DNA of 64,000 bases. Source: Aphis gossypii. Lineage: Eukaryota; Arthropoda; Insecta; Hemiptera; Aphididae. The translations under genes and the position numbers were made by a program. Position 1 is the first letter of the stretch; every line of letters starts with the position of its first letter. This document shows, one piece after another, positions 24,791 to 38,869 of this stretch. Below the pieces are notes generated by a model that saw only the letters and a list, made by a program, of their open reading frames with translations, had not been told where the DNA came from and ran no database searches. The stretch covers positions 37,262,287-37,326,286 of the forward strand of contig NC_065532.1 in the NCBI RefSeq assembly GCF_020184175.1, given 5' to 3'.

Positions 24791-27350
24791 ATATATATAT
24801 TAGAAGTGCAATACAAAGTATAACTATATAATACATTATTATATTATATTTCTGAACAGTTTACTCACTAGAAAAATGAAAAGTATGTAAAATGTAATGA
24901 GTATTATAATTATTAAAAAAATTCAAAATATTATTATTTCGTTACAAACTAGTACAATAATTGGTATCTCTCTAATAAACTCCCTTTATCTTAATAATTC
25001 AATGTTTAATGATTTCTGTACATTCTTAGGTTTTTGAAAATGAATAACCTACATTTTTTATGCACGTATAACGTCATTTTTTTGCAAATAATCCCTCGAA
25101 AATAAACAGCTGTTATATATTGACGTGTTTACGTATATTTGTGCAAATCAATAATTTAGTTTGATGTTTGTGTGTCGTTTTAGAGTTTACGTTATGAAAA
25201 TATGGAAAAGTAGGAAAACATAAAAATATGTAATATAATTAATCTTAATTATTATACTTATACTAATTAATAATAACAATAACTTTAAAAATACCAAACA
25301 ATTTGATAATATTCAAAACTTACAATCATACTTCCAAAATGTAATTTTCGTTTTTAATATCTTATGCGTTTTTGTCGTGTTTTTATTGTTACACTTAACT
25401 GTAATATTGATATATTATAGTAAAAGGAAATGGTAAATCATAACAGTTTGATAACAATATCTTTTACAGCTGCTACTTTCTTACATACAGCTTTATGTTA
25501 GAATTAGAATTATTTATTATTATTACTTGAATTGAGAGTACTAAAATAGACTGCTGATTAAGCAACTAGCTGGTTTATGCTAAATCGCATTAGAACAATA
25601 ATATTAAACAATCGGATACCTAACAGGAAATGTTTTGTAAAATCTATACGTAATAAAAATATAAGTAAATTAAGTTTATTTATATTTATATTAAAAACAT
25701 CTTATAATATTAAAAGTATTATAGAATAATACTTGGATACTATTAATATATATATATTTTTTAGAGAAAATTTAAATAAAAGTAAATTTTAGTATACGAG
25801 TATTAAATTCTGAATAGAATGAACAATGTATTGATTTTACAATCATATGTTCTTTTTTTCTTATAGATAAGGTATTCTGAAGACACTATTTAAAAAAAAT
25901 CAAAATCTTCGGTTTTCAACTTAAAGGACGATTTCTGGTAGCAAATTGAATCTAATTTGTACTTTGGAAAGTCAACTGTTTTATAAAACACTATTACCAA
26001 AATAATTGGGAATAGCAAAAAATATATATATATATATTATTATATGCATTTGTCAAAATTAAAATTTTTCGGTAACTACTGTTACTTAAAAGCTAGATCT
26101 TTGATTTGATGAAGTTTTTCTAAACGATAATATCTGATAATATAATATCACTGAACTCAACCAACAACAACTGTACAACAGAGACCACATATAATAAATT
26201 GTATAATATAACCTATAAGCTCAGTTCTATTTTAAGATTATAAAATGTATAAAAACACCTTTGGTTTCTAACTTGTATTCGACTAATATGCTTTAATAAA
26301 ACAAGAAAGTTTTTAAATATTTTTAATATAAGTTGTGATTTCAACCACTATTATTATTATTTTTTAAATTTCTTTAGTTTATTCTAAAAAAAATTCTGCA
26401 TTTTAAAAACTAAATCCCTAGTCCTTGAAATAAAGAGTTGGATTTTGAAATACATAAATGTTCAAATATATACATTTTTTAATAGTGAAAGTGTAAGATG
26501 ATATTATATACTTATAGTATTGTACAATGATTTACATATTTTTACGTTATGAACGTGTGTAAATGGAAATTTGATTTTATATGCAACTAAATTACGGTAA
26601 CTACCTACTCGTATTATAGGTGGTTACCGTAATTGTCAGTTACTATATAATATAGTTTTTAATACACCGATGCCTATATTATTTATATTAGCAATAATGT
26701 CACTTTTGTTAATATATTTTCTTAAAAACGACGATCAACTGTTTTATAAGTATTTGTCTTATTGTCACATACACGTTTATAATTTTTTATAATGATATTA
26801 TGCAGTTATTTATTCAATTTATTCGTTTCGTTATGCACTTATTATAATATATTTACAGTTATTTTATTTTTTATCTAATAAAATAATCAAAATATGTATG
26901 TATACATATAACATATAATAGATGCATATTTGTTGAAACGCACAGAAAAATAGTAGATATGGAATTTTATTTGTGCACCATAACTTAGAAACGTAATTTA
27001 AATGAACATTTTCAAGAACATATTTTATAAATAAAAGAAAAATAAAGAGTAATAAAAAAAAAAATAAATGTTTGTTTAAACAAGCTTTATTATAAAGTAT
27101 TCCACTGTAATATATATGTTATTAAATGTTAATATAGTAACTATATTTTTATTAAAATTATATCTTTTATTTTTTCTTTAGTGTCAATACGGTTGTGTTT
27201 TTTGCAGCAGTGATTATAACATAAAAAAGTCAACTTCAAAGGTGTTGTAAAATACTCGGTTTCCACGAACGGACGTTTATATTTTTTTTCATAAAAAAAC
27301 GTGACTATCTTTAGTAGACAATGAAACGTCAAATAATTGTTTTTATATTA
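24790..27350. other. AT-rich non-coding stretch
   Basis: Holds the hairpin at 26591-26633, listed separately. Otherwise only A/T-rich chance frames; the 63-codon - strand frame 27332-27141 shows no domain. Confidence 0.65.
26591..26633. repeat. 16-bp hairpin with 11-base loop
   Basis: Arms 26591-26606 (ATTACGGTAACTACCT) and 26618-26633 (AGGTGGTTACCGTAAT) pair at 15 of 16 positions, the exception being a T-G pair. It is too short for a typical animal miRNA precursor without flanking pairing, and no transposon family is recognised. It may be a small palindromic element remnant. Confidence 0.75.
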
Positions 27351-27359
27351 TTTTGTGTA

Positions 27360-27745
27360 ACGATAGATATTTTTACTGCGTTGAATAATTGCTGCTGGTC
27401 AACACATCATTTTTCAAGTTGTCTGCTTTATACCACTAGTTGATTTATGCGTCAAATTTAATGTTAACGGTTCGTTAAATGTTCAATCGAAGAAATTCGC
27501 CGATAACACACACCCGTCATCGCCCAATAATGCACAAAACGAAGTTATAGGAGCCCTGGGGGGTGAATGAGGTTTCTTTTAATTATCATCGGTATTTTCA
27601 TGTTAAATGTACCGGATTTAATGCTTTTCGAATACAAGTCCAATGGCCAACGGTTAATAAACGGCTAATCCCTAGTAGTTCTCCGTAAGATTTTGTGGCC
27701 TTTAATTTTCAATTCATTAGCATAAGTCCTAGCTAGAAAGAACAA
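27360..27745. promoter_or_regulatory. Higher-complexity islet with homeodomain-type sites
   Basis: About 350 bases of balanced composition in AT-rich DNA. It carries TAATCC at 27666-27671, the site type bound by K50 homeodomains (Bicoid/Otx/Goosecoid class), plus several TAAT and TTAATAAAC words. No open frame of note. Enhancer function is a hypothesis based on composition and motif. Confidence 0.3.
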
Positions 27746-29580
27746 TAATAAATAACTATTACGTTAGTGTCATTATCGAAAATAACGTAGCATTTGTCTT
27801 GTACAGTTTTTCAACTCACATTAATCAAACATTATTCTGACTTATTCATGACGTAGTATACTATTTATACTATATTATATCATACATTAAATGTTATTTC
27901 AAGCAAAATAAGATCAATTCAAAATAAACTTAAATCACTATTTGAGTAGGTTCGTGGACTAGCATTGTTAAAGAGAACTGTTCAAACCTATATTTATATC
28001 CACCTTGTCATAGCGGATTGAGGATAAATTGAAATATTGAAATGGAATCGCAAACGTGACAAAATAAAATTTAAGCGTCATATTATATTGATGTTGATTT
28101 TACACTGTATTGTATATATATATTTTGTTTCCAGTGATGTAATATTGGGATAAAGTTTCACATAGTTCATGGTTAGTTTAAAATGCATTTTGTTAACTAT
28201 GAATTTTATAAGTGGTTATTTTATTCATTATTATTACTATGGAAAATATTTGTATTATAGGTTTTTTGATTACGTCGACAGAGTCACGTGCGTTTGATCA
28301 GCAATGTAAAATCCATATACATATGATGTAATTAATAAGCAAAGAAAATGAATGAATTTGCATGATCTATCCAAAAAATCTCAAGCATAACATCATACAA
28401 CCCACAAAATAAAAAACGGAGAACTCAGTCTTCTGTAAAGTAGGTGTCAAAATTACCTCGGTATTAATAGTATATCACTGTAATGGATCTATTAAATTTT
28501 AATTCGATAATAAATCATTGTCAGTCAACGCATATTTCTAAGGCTATTTTATTATATATTCTGTATGGCTATTATTAATTTATTTCTATACCAGTACTAA
28601 AACGATACATTGAACAAATATTTATAAATAATAAAGTAATGTATTTTATTAAAAAATAATTTACAGATGTTCATGATTTTATTGTTACATGAAGTTCCAA
28701 TATTTTTTAATTACTATTAGAATATTTTATAAGGAATCAAGTATTAAATTATCGAACTCTTTTACTTGCAAATAAAAATGTTAAAATACAGAAATCGAAA
28801 ATAAATTAAACTATTTGAAAATTAAAAATATATTTAAGTTTCAAATATCTAGACGATTAATTATTTCTGAATTTATAATATATAATATAAACGATTAAAA
28901 TTAAACCAAATTTCTCATTTCTTGAAGTATAAGTAGTATCAAAACAATAGTCAATTTAATTTTTCTCAGGATTTTGATCATACACAAAGCCACTGTTACC
29001 ACATATCTCGATGTGACGATCACTACTCTGGAGATGGCACAAAAAATTACGCTTTGCACCAGGGACCACACAGACAACTTTAAGGGATGTCCATTAAGTT
29101 TTCATACAAAAAAACATTTCAAATCACAAAGAATAATTTTCCAAGACTCCTTGAATACCCTTCATCAGACTATTTCTTTGCCTTCGTTACTTCTGGTTTA
29201 AAATTTAATTTCTTACCCCGAAATTCAAGACCAAATTAATACTATAACATTTTTTTTTATTCAAACTTTTAATTATTATTATTAAAAACATTATCATTGT
29301 TTTTTTACATAAGTTATTTCACAATTAATAATTTTTTAATCTAACTCAACATACTTGCTTTTTATTATTGTTTTGTTAATATTATTTATATAGAATACGT
29401 ACTATAAATGAAGTGTTAACAGATTTTATTTAATTGAAGTCGTTATTATGATGCATATTATATATTATATATATATGCATTATCCAAGCTATGTTTTGGG
29501 AAAAATAAAGACATGTTACATGATTAAAAAAAATAATAATAGTAATAATAATATACTATTTGTATTTATAATTTTAAATC
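27745..29580. other. AT-rich stretch with a CACGTG word
   Basis: Mostly featureless. A small CpG-bearing patch at 28270-28300 includes the E-box CACGTG (28285-28290). The 75-codon frame 28974-29201 (+) has Thr/His/Leu-rich, unrecognised product. Confidence 0.55.
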
Positions 29581-29584
29581 AAGT

Positions 29585-29705
29585 GAATTTTTACAAACGG
29601 TTCCACTCAAAACTTCCATCTCATATCAAACCTTGCCACTCCCACAATTCATAGAAATCCTCTTAGAAGGCTCAAAAAGAATTTGTGTCAAAATCTTCTC
29701 AATGA
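29585..29705 (+). pseudogene. Decayed jockey-like LINE, extreme C-terminal fragment
   Basis: One frame reads 'FYKRFHSKLPSH' (about 29588-29623), like the KFH-RL-SHPNPL segment near the end of jockey-clade ORF2. After a shift, the frame starting near 29650 reads 'IHRNPLRRLKKNLCQNLL' (to about 29703), matching the Pro-Leu-Arg-Arg-Leu-Lys tail typical of insect jockey elements. At least one frameshift is needed, so it is dead. It partly overlaps in protein position with the fragment at 22.4 kb, so the two are probably separate insertions. No poly(A) tail or target duplication was identified. Confidence 0.5.
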
Positions 29706-32700
29706 TTAATCTTAAGAATAATTATTAAAGAATAAAAATAAAAATATCAAGTAATGGTAGAGTTACCATTGAGTGATTCCACCCATCAAATAATTCATAT
29801 CAACAACTATTATAATATATCCGTATTGTTCCTAAACAAACAGATTGTATAATATATATCATACAAACAATAAACAAAAGTTTTAAATCATAAACCATAC
29901 GTATTACGTGCCATTTTACTATTAGTTAGAAAGTTTTATTTATTAAATTACCTTAATTATTTACAATTATTACTATAATAAAGTAAAGATTCACCTACCT
30001 ACAGTTCATTTTTACAGTCTTACAATTCTATTGCTGTTATATTTATAAATATTACTCACTTATGTATATTATGTAATCTGAAAAAATAATAACTTGAAAT
30101 GGTACTTGCTATTACTGTATGTATTCTTGTTTGGATTTTGTAATTTGTATTTATTTTGACTGAACATAAAACGGAGAAAAGTACCTATTGAATAATGCGT
30201 ATTGAACCATCAAACAAATTCCAAATTAGATGGCGTTATTTGACATGTTACATAACATAGAATACTTATTTCTATGTTAAACCACCTCATATTTTATTTA
30301 TTATATTTTCCATTAGCCATTTATTTTGTTGTTAAATCATCTTTTTCACAAATAGATTTGCATTTTACATTTTTTCAATGTTTTTTGTTTTGTAAACATG
30401 TGTTGTTTGATAAAATAAAAATGTTAGTTTATAAACCATAATGATAAGATAAAATAAACTATAATATATATGTATATAAACAATTTTGAATAATAGGCAT
30501 TTTTTATCTTCTTTTATAAATAATTTATTATTTTAATTTAAAGATAATATATAATATGTTTGTTTAGTTCGCGAGTATCATTCAACGAGTGAAGACGTAT
30601 GTAGTCAACTGGTTTTCAGTGAATGTTCAACTGTTGCTATAATGAGTCTAAACACAATAATTAAGGTATTATGTACTATTACATTAATTACTTACTAAAA
30701 ACTAACAATGGATTAATAGCAAATCACAAATTTGCCCTCCGTCACTAAAACTGAGTAAAATTATATTTTATTTGAATCCATGAATCCATTATTTTCTCAG
30801 GTACCTAGACACCTAGATATTGTATTTATTTAAAAAAATATTATAAATAAACTTGTGAAAAATAACTAGTACATAAATATTGTTAACAATAGGTACGATT
30901 AAAGCACGATAAACATCATATTATCATCTTATACACCATAATATCACTAATTATTGCAAACAATTATACACCAAACCAACTGTATAAATTCCATAAAATA
31001 CCTTCCAAGTTAAATTGAATATTTAATTTATTAGAACCAATTAATTTACTATTAGCAAGGTCTCAACTATGAATATAGTTTTCCTTGAAAATAATATTAA
31101 AATCGTATAGCAGTATCAAAAAATCATCTAAATTTGTATTAGTTAAGTTAACATTTTATTTTTGCTAAAAAAACAAAACCAATTTATAAATATAATAATA
31201 ATTATAATATTTTTATAAATAAAACCATTCTTACCAATGGAAACTAGTAATAGTATGACAATAGAATTGTCTCACATCTATGTTTTGTCCAATGTACGAG
31301 TAGATACTTAAATAAGAGTTACATTTAAATATAGATACTATATCTTTATAAACTATTGTTTTTAAATCAGTTAATGTAATCAAAGTTCAATAATAAACCA
31401 ACTATTAAATAACGAATAAAATAATAAAATAACTACAATATCCCATAATACTGTGTTTAAGCCAATAAGGACAACATAAGCATACTTATAATATAACAAT
31501 CTAAACATCATCCCCAATATTAAACACCCCATTAGAGAGCACCATTTACTTCGTCACTCACTTCATCACAATCATAATTTGCATCAATCAACAATAATAA
31601 ATCTCGAGCTCAAAAAAACAATGAAGTATTATAAGAAAATAAAATAACATTCTAAAAAAAAATTATTCTTGATTATAATTATTAGATGATAAAAAATAAA
31701 ATATCCAATCAGCTGAAATAAAAATTTAAATTATTGATTGAAAACTGTTAAAAGATATTATCTGTGAGATGAATAAGCAACTTTAAATATCAGCATTATA
31801 ATGAAATTATGTTCAAAATAATAGATTTAATAATACCATAATTAATAATACTAAGCGGTAAAAACAGATTAACCAGAAAACACAAGATAATAAGTTTCAA
31901 TGCATTGTCCGACAACGAACTGACTATTTAGTAACATACTAACATCTATAGACTTAAAGTAATTATGAAAACAGTAATCTATTTAATACGATTTTAAAAT
32001 AGATATAATCGAAAACTTGTTGGATAATGATTACGATGTATAGAAGATATTTTCTGTGCATCGCTATAATAACGGTTTAATTTATTAATTATACTTAATG
32101 TGGTTTGTCTACTCATTTCAATAATAATTATAACAGTAAAAAATTTAAATTGATTTATCAATAGCAAGTTTAAATGCAAATTCAAGCTTAGTTGACCTAA
32201 ACTACGCTTAATATTGTCGTTTGAATGTGATAATATTGTAATTTGAATTACTTATTAACTTAGGTTAACTATAAGTACGATATGGTTACGTAGGATTGTA
32301 ACAAAAAAAAAAAAAAAAAATAGAAAAATCTTGTGAAATCAACTAATAACTCACTTAACTGATAATATAAAAATGCTCTGTTTATTTTTTATTAATAATT
32401 AAATTTAAATTATGCGCTTAATCAACAAGTATATATATTAATGAAGTAAACCTACTATCAAAATTAAAAATAAATAAATATGATGATTATTTTAATTACA
32501 CGACTACAGAAAAACTTTGAACCAATTTAATTAAAATATTATTATTATCGTTGATGATAAAATTATTACAGTTTTTATCATAAGTTACAAATATATATAC
32601 TAATACATAAAAAGTCTTATTTTTATTATTGTTTTTTTTTTTCGTGAAATTATTTCATTATTTTGATTAAAACTTAATGCAATTTTACACTTAAAAAAAA

Positions 32701-32925
32701 AAAACATAGTTATCATTATATGAAAATATAAAATGTAAGCTTGTGTGCACTTTTAATAATATTAACGTTCGTGAAAAAAAAACGGTTAAAAGTGTTTTTT
32801 TTATTAATTTAAATTAAGTATTTATTTATTTCTCACTATGGTCATGGGATTTATTTTACTGGCACTAAATAAATTTGGTTTTGTAGAAGGACATTATAAT
32901 GTGTTGTTAAACAATTCAAGGGATT
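29706..32925. other. AT-rich non-coding stretch
   Basis: Long low-complexity region with many homopolymers, including A18 at 32303-32320. Only chance frames. No gene or element end seen. Confidence 0.7.
32303..32320 (+). repeat. Poly(A) tract
   Basis: A run of 18 A. The upstream 300 bases show no retroelement coding similarity. Confidence 0.85.
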
Positions 32926-32929
32926 AAAT

Positions 32930-33900
32930 ATACCTGGCCAGCAGTACCTACTTATATTTTCCGGCGAAGAAGGCTCGTTCGAAAAACTGCTAGATTGTAG
33001 CTAGTGTTTACGCTGTCATTCAAATTTTTTTTATTCGTCGACGAAAATAAAAATAAAAATATAAGTCATAACAAAAATATTGTTAATATTTGAACAGTGT
33101 AAATTTTGAAAGAAAACGACGTGATCGATTGTGACGAAACTTTTTTCTGCACACGAAGTATTTTAATTTATACAATAATATTTATGATTTCCGTGACTTC
33201 AGATTTTATCCAAATATTTGGTGCACGCGCAAAAATGAGATAATTTATAATTTTCATTAGTCCGAACTTTTCGACCTGCCAGTCGGGTGATTAATATATT
33301 TAGCTCATCGGTTCATTAACGCTCCGGGACTCGGAAACAGTCAGTACCAATAAAACGTAAAAAAAATCCCCCCCGTTTTCCTCTTCGACTCGTGCAACTT
33401 TTCGCCCACCGTTTCCGTTTGATTTATACACCGCGTGCTAGGTGGAAAAAATGAACCATGATGGGACGTGCGCGAGCAAAAGATGATTATGAACGGATTA
33501 GGATAGCAATGGCGGTGGTACGAGTGTCGTCTTGTGTCAGATAATCAAATCTGCCCGTGGGATAGGAATTCGTGTCGGAAACAAAGTTATTTGAATAAAA
33601 CGCACCGCACAAAAGGTGAAAATATTCATGAAAGACAACGACGGGAATAGGGAAAACTTTTTTTTCCTTTCTACATATACGCTCGCGTAACAACGATGCT
33701 TCTACTCGTTATTCCTGACACAAAGCTTCCGTGTGCCACTTAGTTAGAAATTTCCACTACTCGGAAATCCTGTCTTCGCGTCGTGAAATAAAATACGTTT
33801 TTAATAATCCCCTCCGAACAAATGTACCCGCCGACGCGACGACGGATCACTTGACATCATTTTAAATCAAAACCTATACATACACTCTATAATATTATAC
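32930..33900. promoter_or_regulatory. CpG-rich island, possible promoter or enhancer
   Basis: Balanced composition over almost 1 kb, densest at 33220-33860. It includes a C-run with pyrimidine-rich DNA (33367-33420), an AGTCAGT initiator-like word near 33340, GGATTA at 33495-33500 (K50 homeodomain-type), and a 28-codon frame from 33460 (MMGRARAK...). The - strand frame 33693-33487 is 68 codons with no domain. No clear donor site follows any start codon. It may be regulatory DNA or an untranslated exon. Confidence 0.3.
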
Positions 33901-36900
33901 ATATGAGCGAGCGAAATCGTTTCTCTTTCTTTAAAAAAATTTTTTTTTTACTTCATCTCTTTCTAAAATACGAATAAAACGTGGATTTATTGTTCTTGTA
34001 AATATTATCGAGCTCAGAATTTTGCTGACAAATGAACTGTTTGTGTATTGAAAAATGTATTGGAGTATTGGAGATCGTATTTGGTGACGCGTTGTGTAAT
34101 ATGAGTGGTCATGAAAATGTAGTTAATAACAATTTTTAAATACAATTACCTCATTTATAAGTTTTCTGTTCGCACGTTTCTAGGAGTATAAGTAAAAATA
34201 AAAATTGAACCATCTATGGTATTAAGCTAACATCTCTGTATTGTGTAGGTCAAGTGTTTTTGGTCGCTTGTATTGTTTGATATTATAAACTAGTATTAAT
34301 GACTAAAGTAAAGATGTAACAGAACAATAGTTTTGAACAAAATAATACTCTCGGATATATTATTTATAATACTTTTTGACTTCACTAACTTAGTAAATAT
34401 TTTATTTTTGTGGTTGATATTTTATCTAATTATTAAGATCGAATATTAATTACGTTGACCGTTTATAATATTGTTAAGTTTTGAGCCTTTGCTTATAGTC
34501 GTAGTTATTGGTTTATAATGTAATTAAATTAAAATTAATTAATTGATCGTTTATTTTTGAGTTCAAAGTTTGAAGTACGTTTTTAAATGTTAAACTATAA
34601 AAGTCTGTTGGCTTTGTATTTCATTATTTTAAATCTTGCATACTAAAATTAAATGTATTTATTTGAATAATATTATAGCTAATTATCAATTAAATTTGTT
34701 ATAAGTATCGTTAAAACTAAAATATTTTAGGTTTAAAATGTCTTCATAAGTAGGTACATTTACGAACGCTATAATCTATAAACCATAAAAATAAAATATA
34801 GAATCATTAATTAATGTGCTTATATAAATGAAACTATTTTTTAAGATTTCATCAAAATTGTCATTACCTAATTCATTAAATTTATAACTCTTTTAAGTCA
34901 TATGTTAGTTTATTTATTAGCAACTTAAAACTAAAAAATAAAAAGTTGTATCATATTTATTTTTTTGTAGATTTAATGGATTTGTTAAATTTAAATTATT
35001 TTATTCTCCTTAGCGGAGAAATTATTATGGATCCGTTTACCATGAATATGTTTTTCTTCTTGGAGTACTACTAGGCTTGCTAAATCACGCATTTTATTTG
35101 TGCTGCAATAACTGATAAAATAGTTCTCGAGAAGTCAAGCACTGTAGTGAATTGTCATAAATCAATATTGTTTTAAACTATTTCGTTTGTAATAATATTG
35201 TATGTATAAAAATATATTTAAACGTGTGGTTTTTTTAGAAATATATATATAATTTTTGTTTGGTAAAGAATTTAAATCGAATGGTCATCATGTAAATTAT
35301 TTTAATAGCTATTGTATATACCTATTTATGTGTGTAAGACTGTTCTTCTAATTGTTTTTATAATTCTGAGTGATCTGATTTTATCCACAGAAGTTAATTG
35401 ATTTAAGTTAAAACACAACATGTAGTTATTTAGATAAATCGCAGCTATATATTGTTGAGTTCACCAAAAACTAGTAGGAAGGTAGGTACATATATTTGAA
35501 TTAGCAATGTGGCTTCTAATTATACTTTTGTAATAGTTTAGTTTATTGAGTGTAAACAAAAATACATATCAATACCTAACCTTTTTAATTTAATGATCAT
35601 TGGGAATTTTAAATAATTAATTACAAAATGAAAAAAGTTAACCTTAAAAATATAATTTATTTATATTAATTCACTCTCGGTAAATACGTTATATAAACCT
35701 ATATTTTAAACAATTTAAATAATTCAGATAGGGAATAGCATATGTCATAAAATAGAAAAGTTTAGTTCTCGATATTCCGTAAACAAATATTATATAATCC
35801 ATTTTTTATTTTAACTACCCATATACTTGATAAATTATAGTCTATAGATCACTAATTATATGTTTTAAATAATCACAGTTTATCGTTTGATATATTTTAT
35901 GCAAAAATATTATCACAGGTTTTTTTTTTTATTATCGTTGCTATAGTCTATTTATAAAAAAAAAAAAAAATATTTTGTGTTTTCTAATAAAAAATCCCCT
36001 ATTGGATTTAACAAAATAATTCAATAGGTAATATATTGAATGATATTTTATAATTTGTATGAAGTAAGTAGAAAAACTTATTAAAAGCATCTATCAATCT
36101 ATATTTACTAAATTTGTAAACTTCATGATACAGTTTATTGATATAACATATTGAATATCGTAAATACACAAATAGATAACACAATAATGGAAGTTATATT
36201 CAAAAACCAAAAAGAAGAGTTACATGAAAAAACACATGAATGAACTAAACCAACATAACTATTTTATTGAATATAAATAAAGATTCAGTGAAACTCCATC
36301 AAATCTCCAAACATTGTAAATTCAAAGAACCTACATTATACATACCTATGACACTTAACTCATGTTGTTTACAAATATATATTTTTTTAAATAACCTTTT
36401 AATTAAGCAGTTTAACCTATAACACAATATTTTGTTGTATATAATAATGTATAATATTATTATTATATAGGTATGGAAAAAATCAATACATCTGTGTAGA
36501 TTATAACTTGAGATCAAAATTTAGTAATACTTTTAATTCACAAGGTTCTTTGTTTGAAACTTTTTAAGCAAGGAATAAAGATAAGTACCCACATACATTA
36601 TTTAAGTAAGACAAGAATAAATGCAAAAATATATTTTATCATAACGTTATATCTTTTCGAATATATTTTAAATCCTTATACGTAATTCTAGTTAAGCATT
36701 ATTAATTAATATTAAATGTTTCGATATTACATCAGTTACTACAGTAAAATCATCGATAGGAAGAAACTTATTTATAAAAGCAAATCATCACATATTTTAA
36801 ATTGTTTCAACGTTTTGTTAAATCATTCTGTTTTAAACATTTGTGGTATTAGTTACTTTAAAATTGATGTGTGTTATGAAGCTCTATATTATTTTTAACA

Positions 36901-37580
36901 GTACTGTACAAAATACCCAAGGGCTGGATTTTCTAAACATCATCGGTAATGAAATCGTCTTATAAAATATTGTATAAAGACTGGAGAGACAAAATTAATA
37001 AAATGTGAGACAATAAATACTCCCACAAGCTAAGATAAAATGTCGATTGAAATCACTTTAAATCTTTGTAGAAAAATGTGAGTTTATATTTCTTATTTTC
37101 CTAGTGTGTAAGTTTTTAAGAATATAACCGTATATTTCGACAGCTCTAAAGATTGATAGTAGGTTATTGAGTTTGACATAACTATTACAATTACAATAAA
37201 GTAAATAGTAATTAGGAATTCATAGAGAAATTTTCTTAATAATTTCACCCTTATAAATGAAAACTGTATTTAACAAATGTAATATTGAAAAAAAAAATAC
37301 AGTCAAATGGCAAGCATTAACTATTAAATTATCTTGAGTGATTTCAGTTGTTGCTTTCAATTGATAACTCTTATTAACGTATTATTTCGTTTAAAATATC
37401 TAGTAGATAGCATGTTCTTTGGATATATAGCATTTCTAACAAAACGTATTATAAATACTTTGTACGTATATTTTACAATATATTTGTGTCTTTTAACGTA
37501 ATTATAATTATAGTTAGCAATTTTTTATAGTTTTAAAAGTTTTAAAATTGTCTGTGTAACGTAATTGAATATTGACTAAG
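33900..37580. other. AT-rich non-coding stretch
   Basis: Featureless apart from a TTCTCC/GGAGAA hairpin at 35004-35020, a poly(T) and a poly(A) run near 35920 and 35958, and chance frames of 60-72 codons. Confidence 0.65.
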
Positions 37581-37585
37581 TAGAC

Positions 37586-37714
37586 AACTAATTATAAACG
37601 TTTAAAGTTTAGACAGTAACACGATGTATAATGTATACATATAGTCGGTAGAGATAAATAACTTTTGCATCATATCATCCAACCTGTCTAAACTTTAAAC
37701 GTTCACAATTAGTT
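37586..37714. repeat. Foldback element: 31-bp inverted repeat with 67-base spacer
   Basis: Arm 37586-37616 and arm 37684-37714 are reverse complements at 29 of 31 positions; the core AAACTTTAAACGTT type sequence is identical. The spacer (37617-37683) shows no further pairing. The weaker GTAG...CTAC pairing just outside suggests the arms once extended further. No transposase or recognised terminal motif is present. It could be a tiny MITE, a long-loop small-RNA precursor or a structural inverted repeat. Confidence 0.85.
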
Positions 37715-38860
37715 ATAACTACAGTATGTTAAATAATCAATTATTATGATTCATATGTTTTTCAGGAAAATATTCAATTTCTTATTTAAAAAAAAATATA
37801 TTATAATATTTTTAGTAGTAATAATAAATTGTCATAATGATAACTACTATAGATATAATTTACTAAAATTATTATCAAAAATATTATTGATGATTTTTTA
37901 TTTTTTTTTTTATTTTTATAAATTCATTAAATATTAAAAATTAAGTAATAGTTATTATTTTGTTACTTGAATTACTATTGTTTGATTGCTATTTATTTAT
38001 TTCTTATACCTATAAATAATTAAATTAATAAAAATTCATATGTATATGGAATAACAAAAAAATATTAAAATTGATAATTTTTTAAGTAAATGAAAATTAA
38101 ATGTTTTAGATTGTTGTGCTACATTTCAAAATAAATGAAAAATTATTTCAACAATTAGAAATTATTTAGCGAAAGTTCAAAATAACTTATATGCATTACT
38201 TTAATATATATAATATATACATAAATATTGTTTTTTTTTTTGTTAATTTTCAAATTCAACGATGAATATATTTGTAATTGAATGATATGTATTTTTCTGT
38301 AATTAATTGTTGATAAAAATAAGATAATAACAAAATTAATTTTGTTGTAATAAAAAAAATATAAATCAAACAATATTCGACATTATTAAAAAATATTTAT
38401 ATTATCATTTTCTAAACACAGAATAATTTTCAAAACATTTTGGCTCATATTTTATAGATATTTAAATTTTTAAATACTTATTTATTTATTTATTTTTTCT
38501 ATGAATGTTGATAAAAATATTAAAACACTATAAAAAAGCTTAAAAATGAAATGTAATACAAGGTTTTTAAAAAGTTATTCTTAGGTAGTATAATTAAAAA
38601 AAAAGTTGATCTTAAGTTTACATTAATTTTTTATGAGCGTTTGAAATCCAAATTTTTACGACACTGGATTTTTAAGCATAATATACCTATTTAATAACGA
38701 TTTATATCGAAACTATTTTTGTTCTTTTAATATTATTTAAGAAATAATTTTTGTAGGAACTTGATTTGTTCTTTTTTTAATTAGGTTATTATTCCATAAT
38801 ATAGTCAATCAAATTTACAAAATATTTAAACTTCTTTTATTAGGTTTGTAAACTCAACAT
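37715..38860. other. AT-rich non-coding stretch
   Basis: Extremely A/T-rich, with poly(T) runs near 37905 and 38231. Chance frames only. Confidence 0.7.
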
Positions 38861-38869
38861 TTTAGTGAG

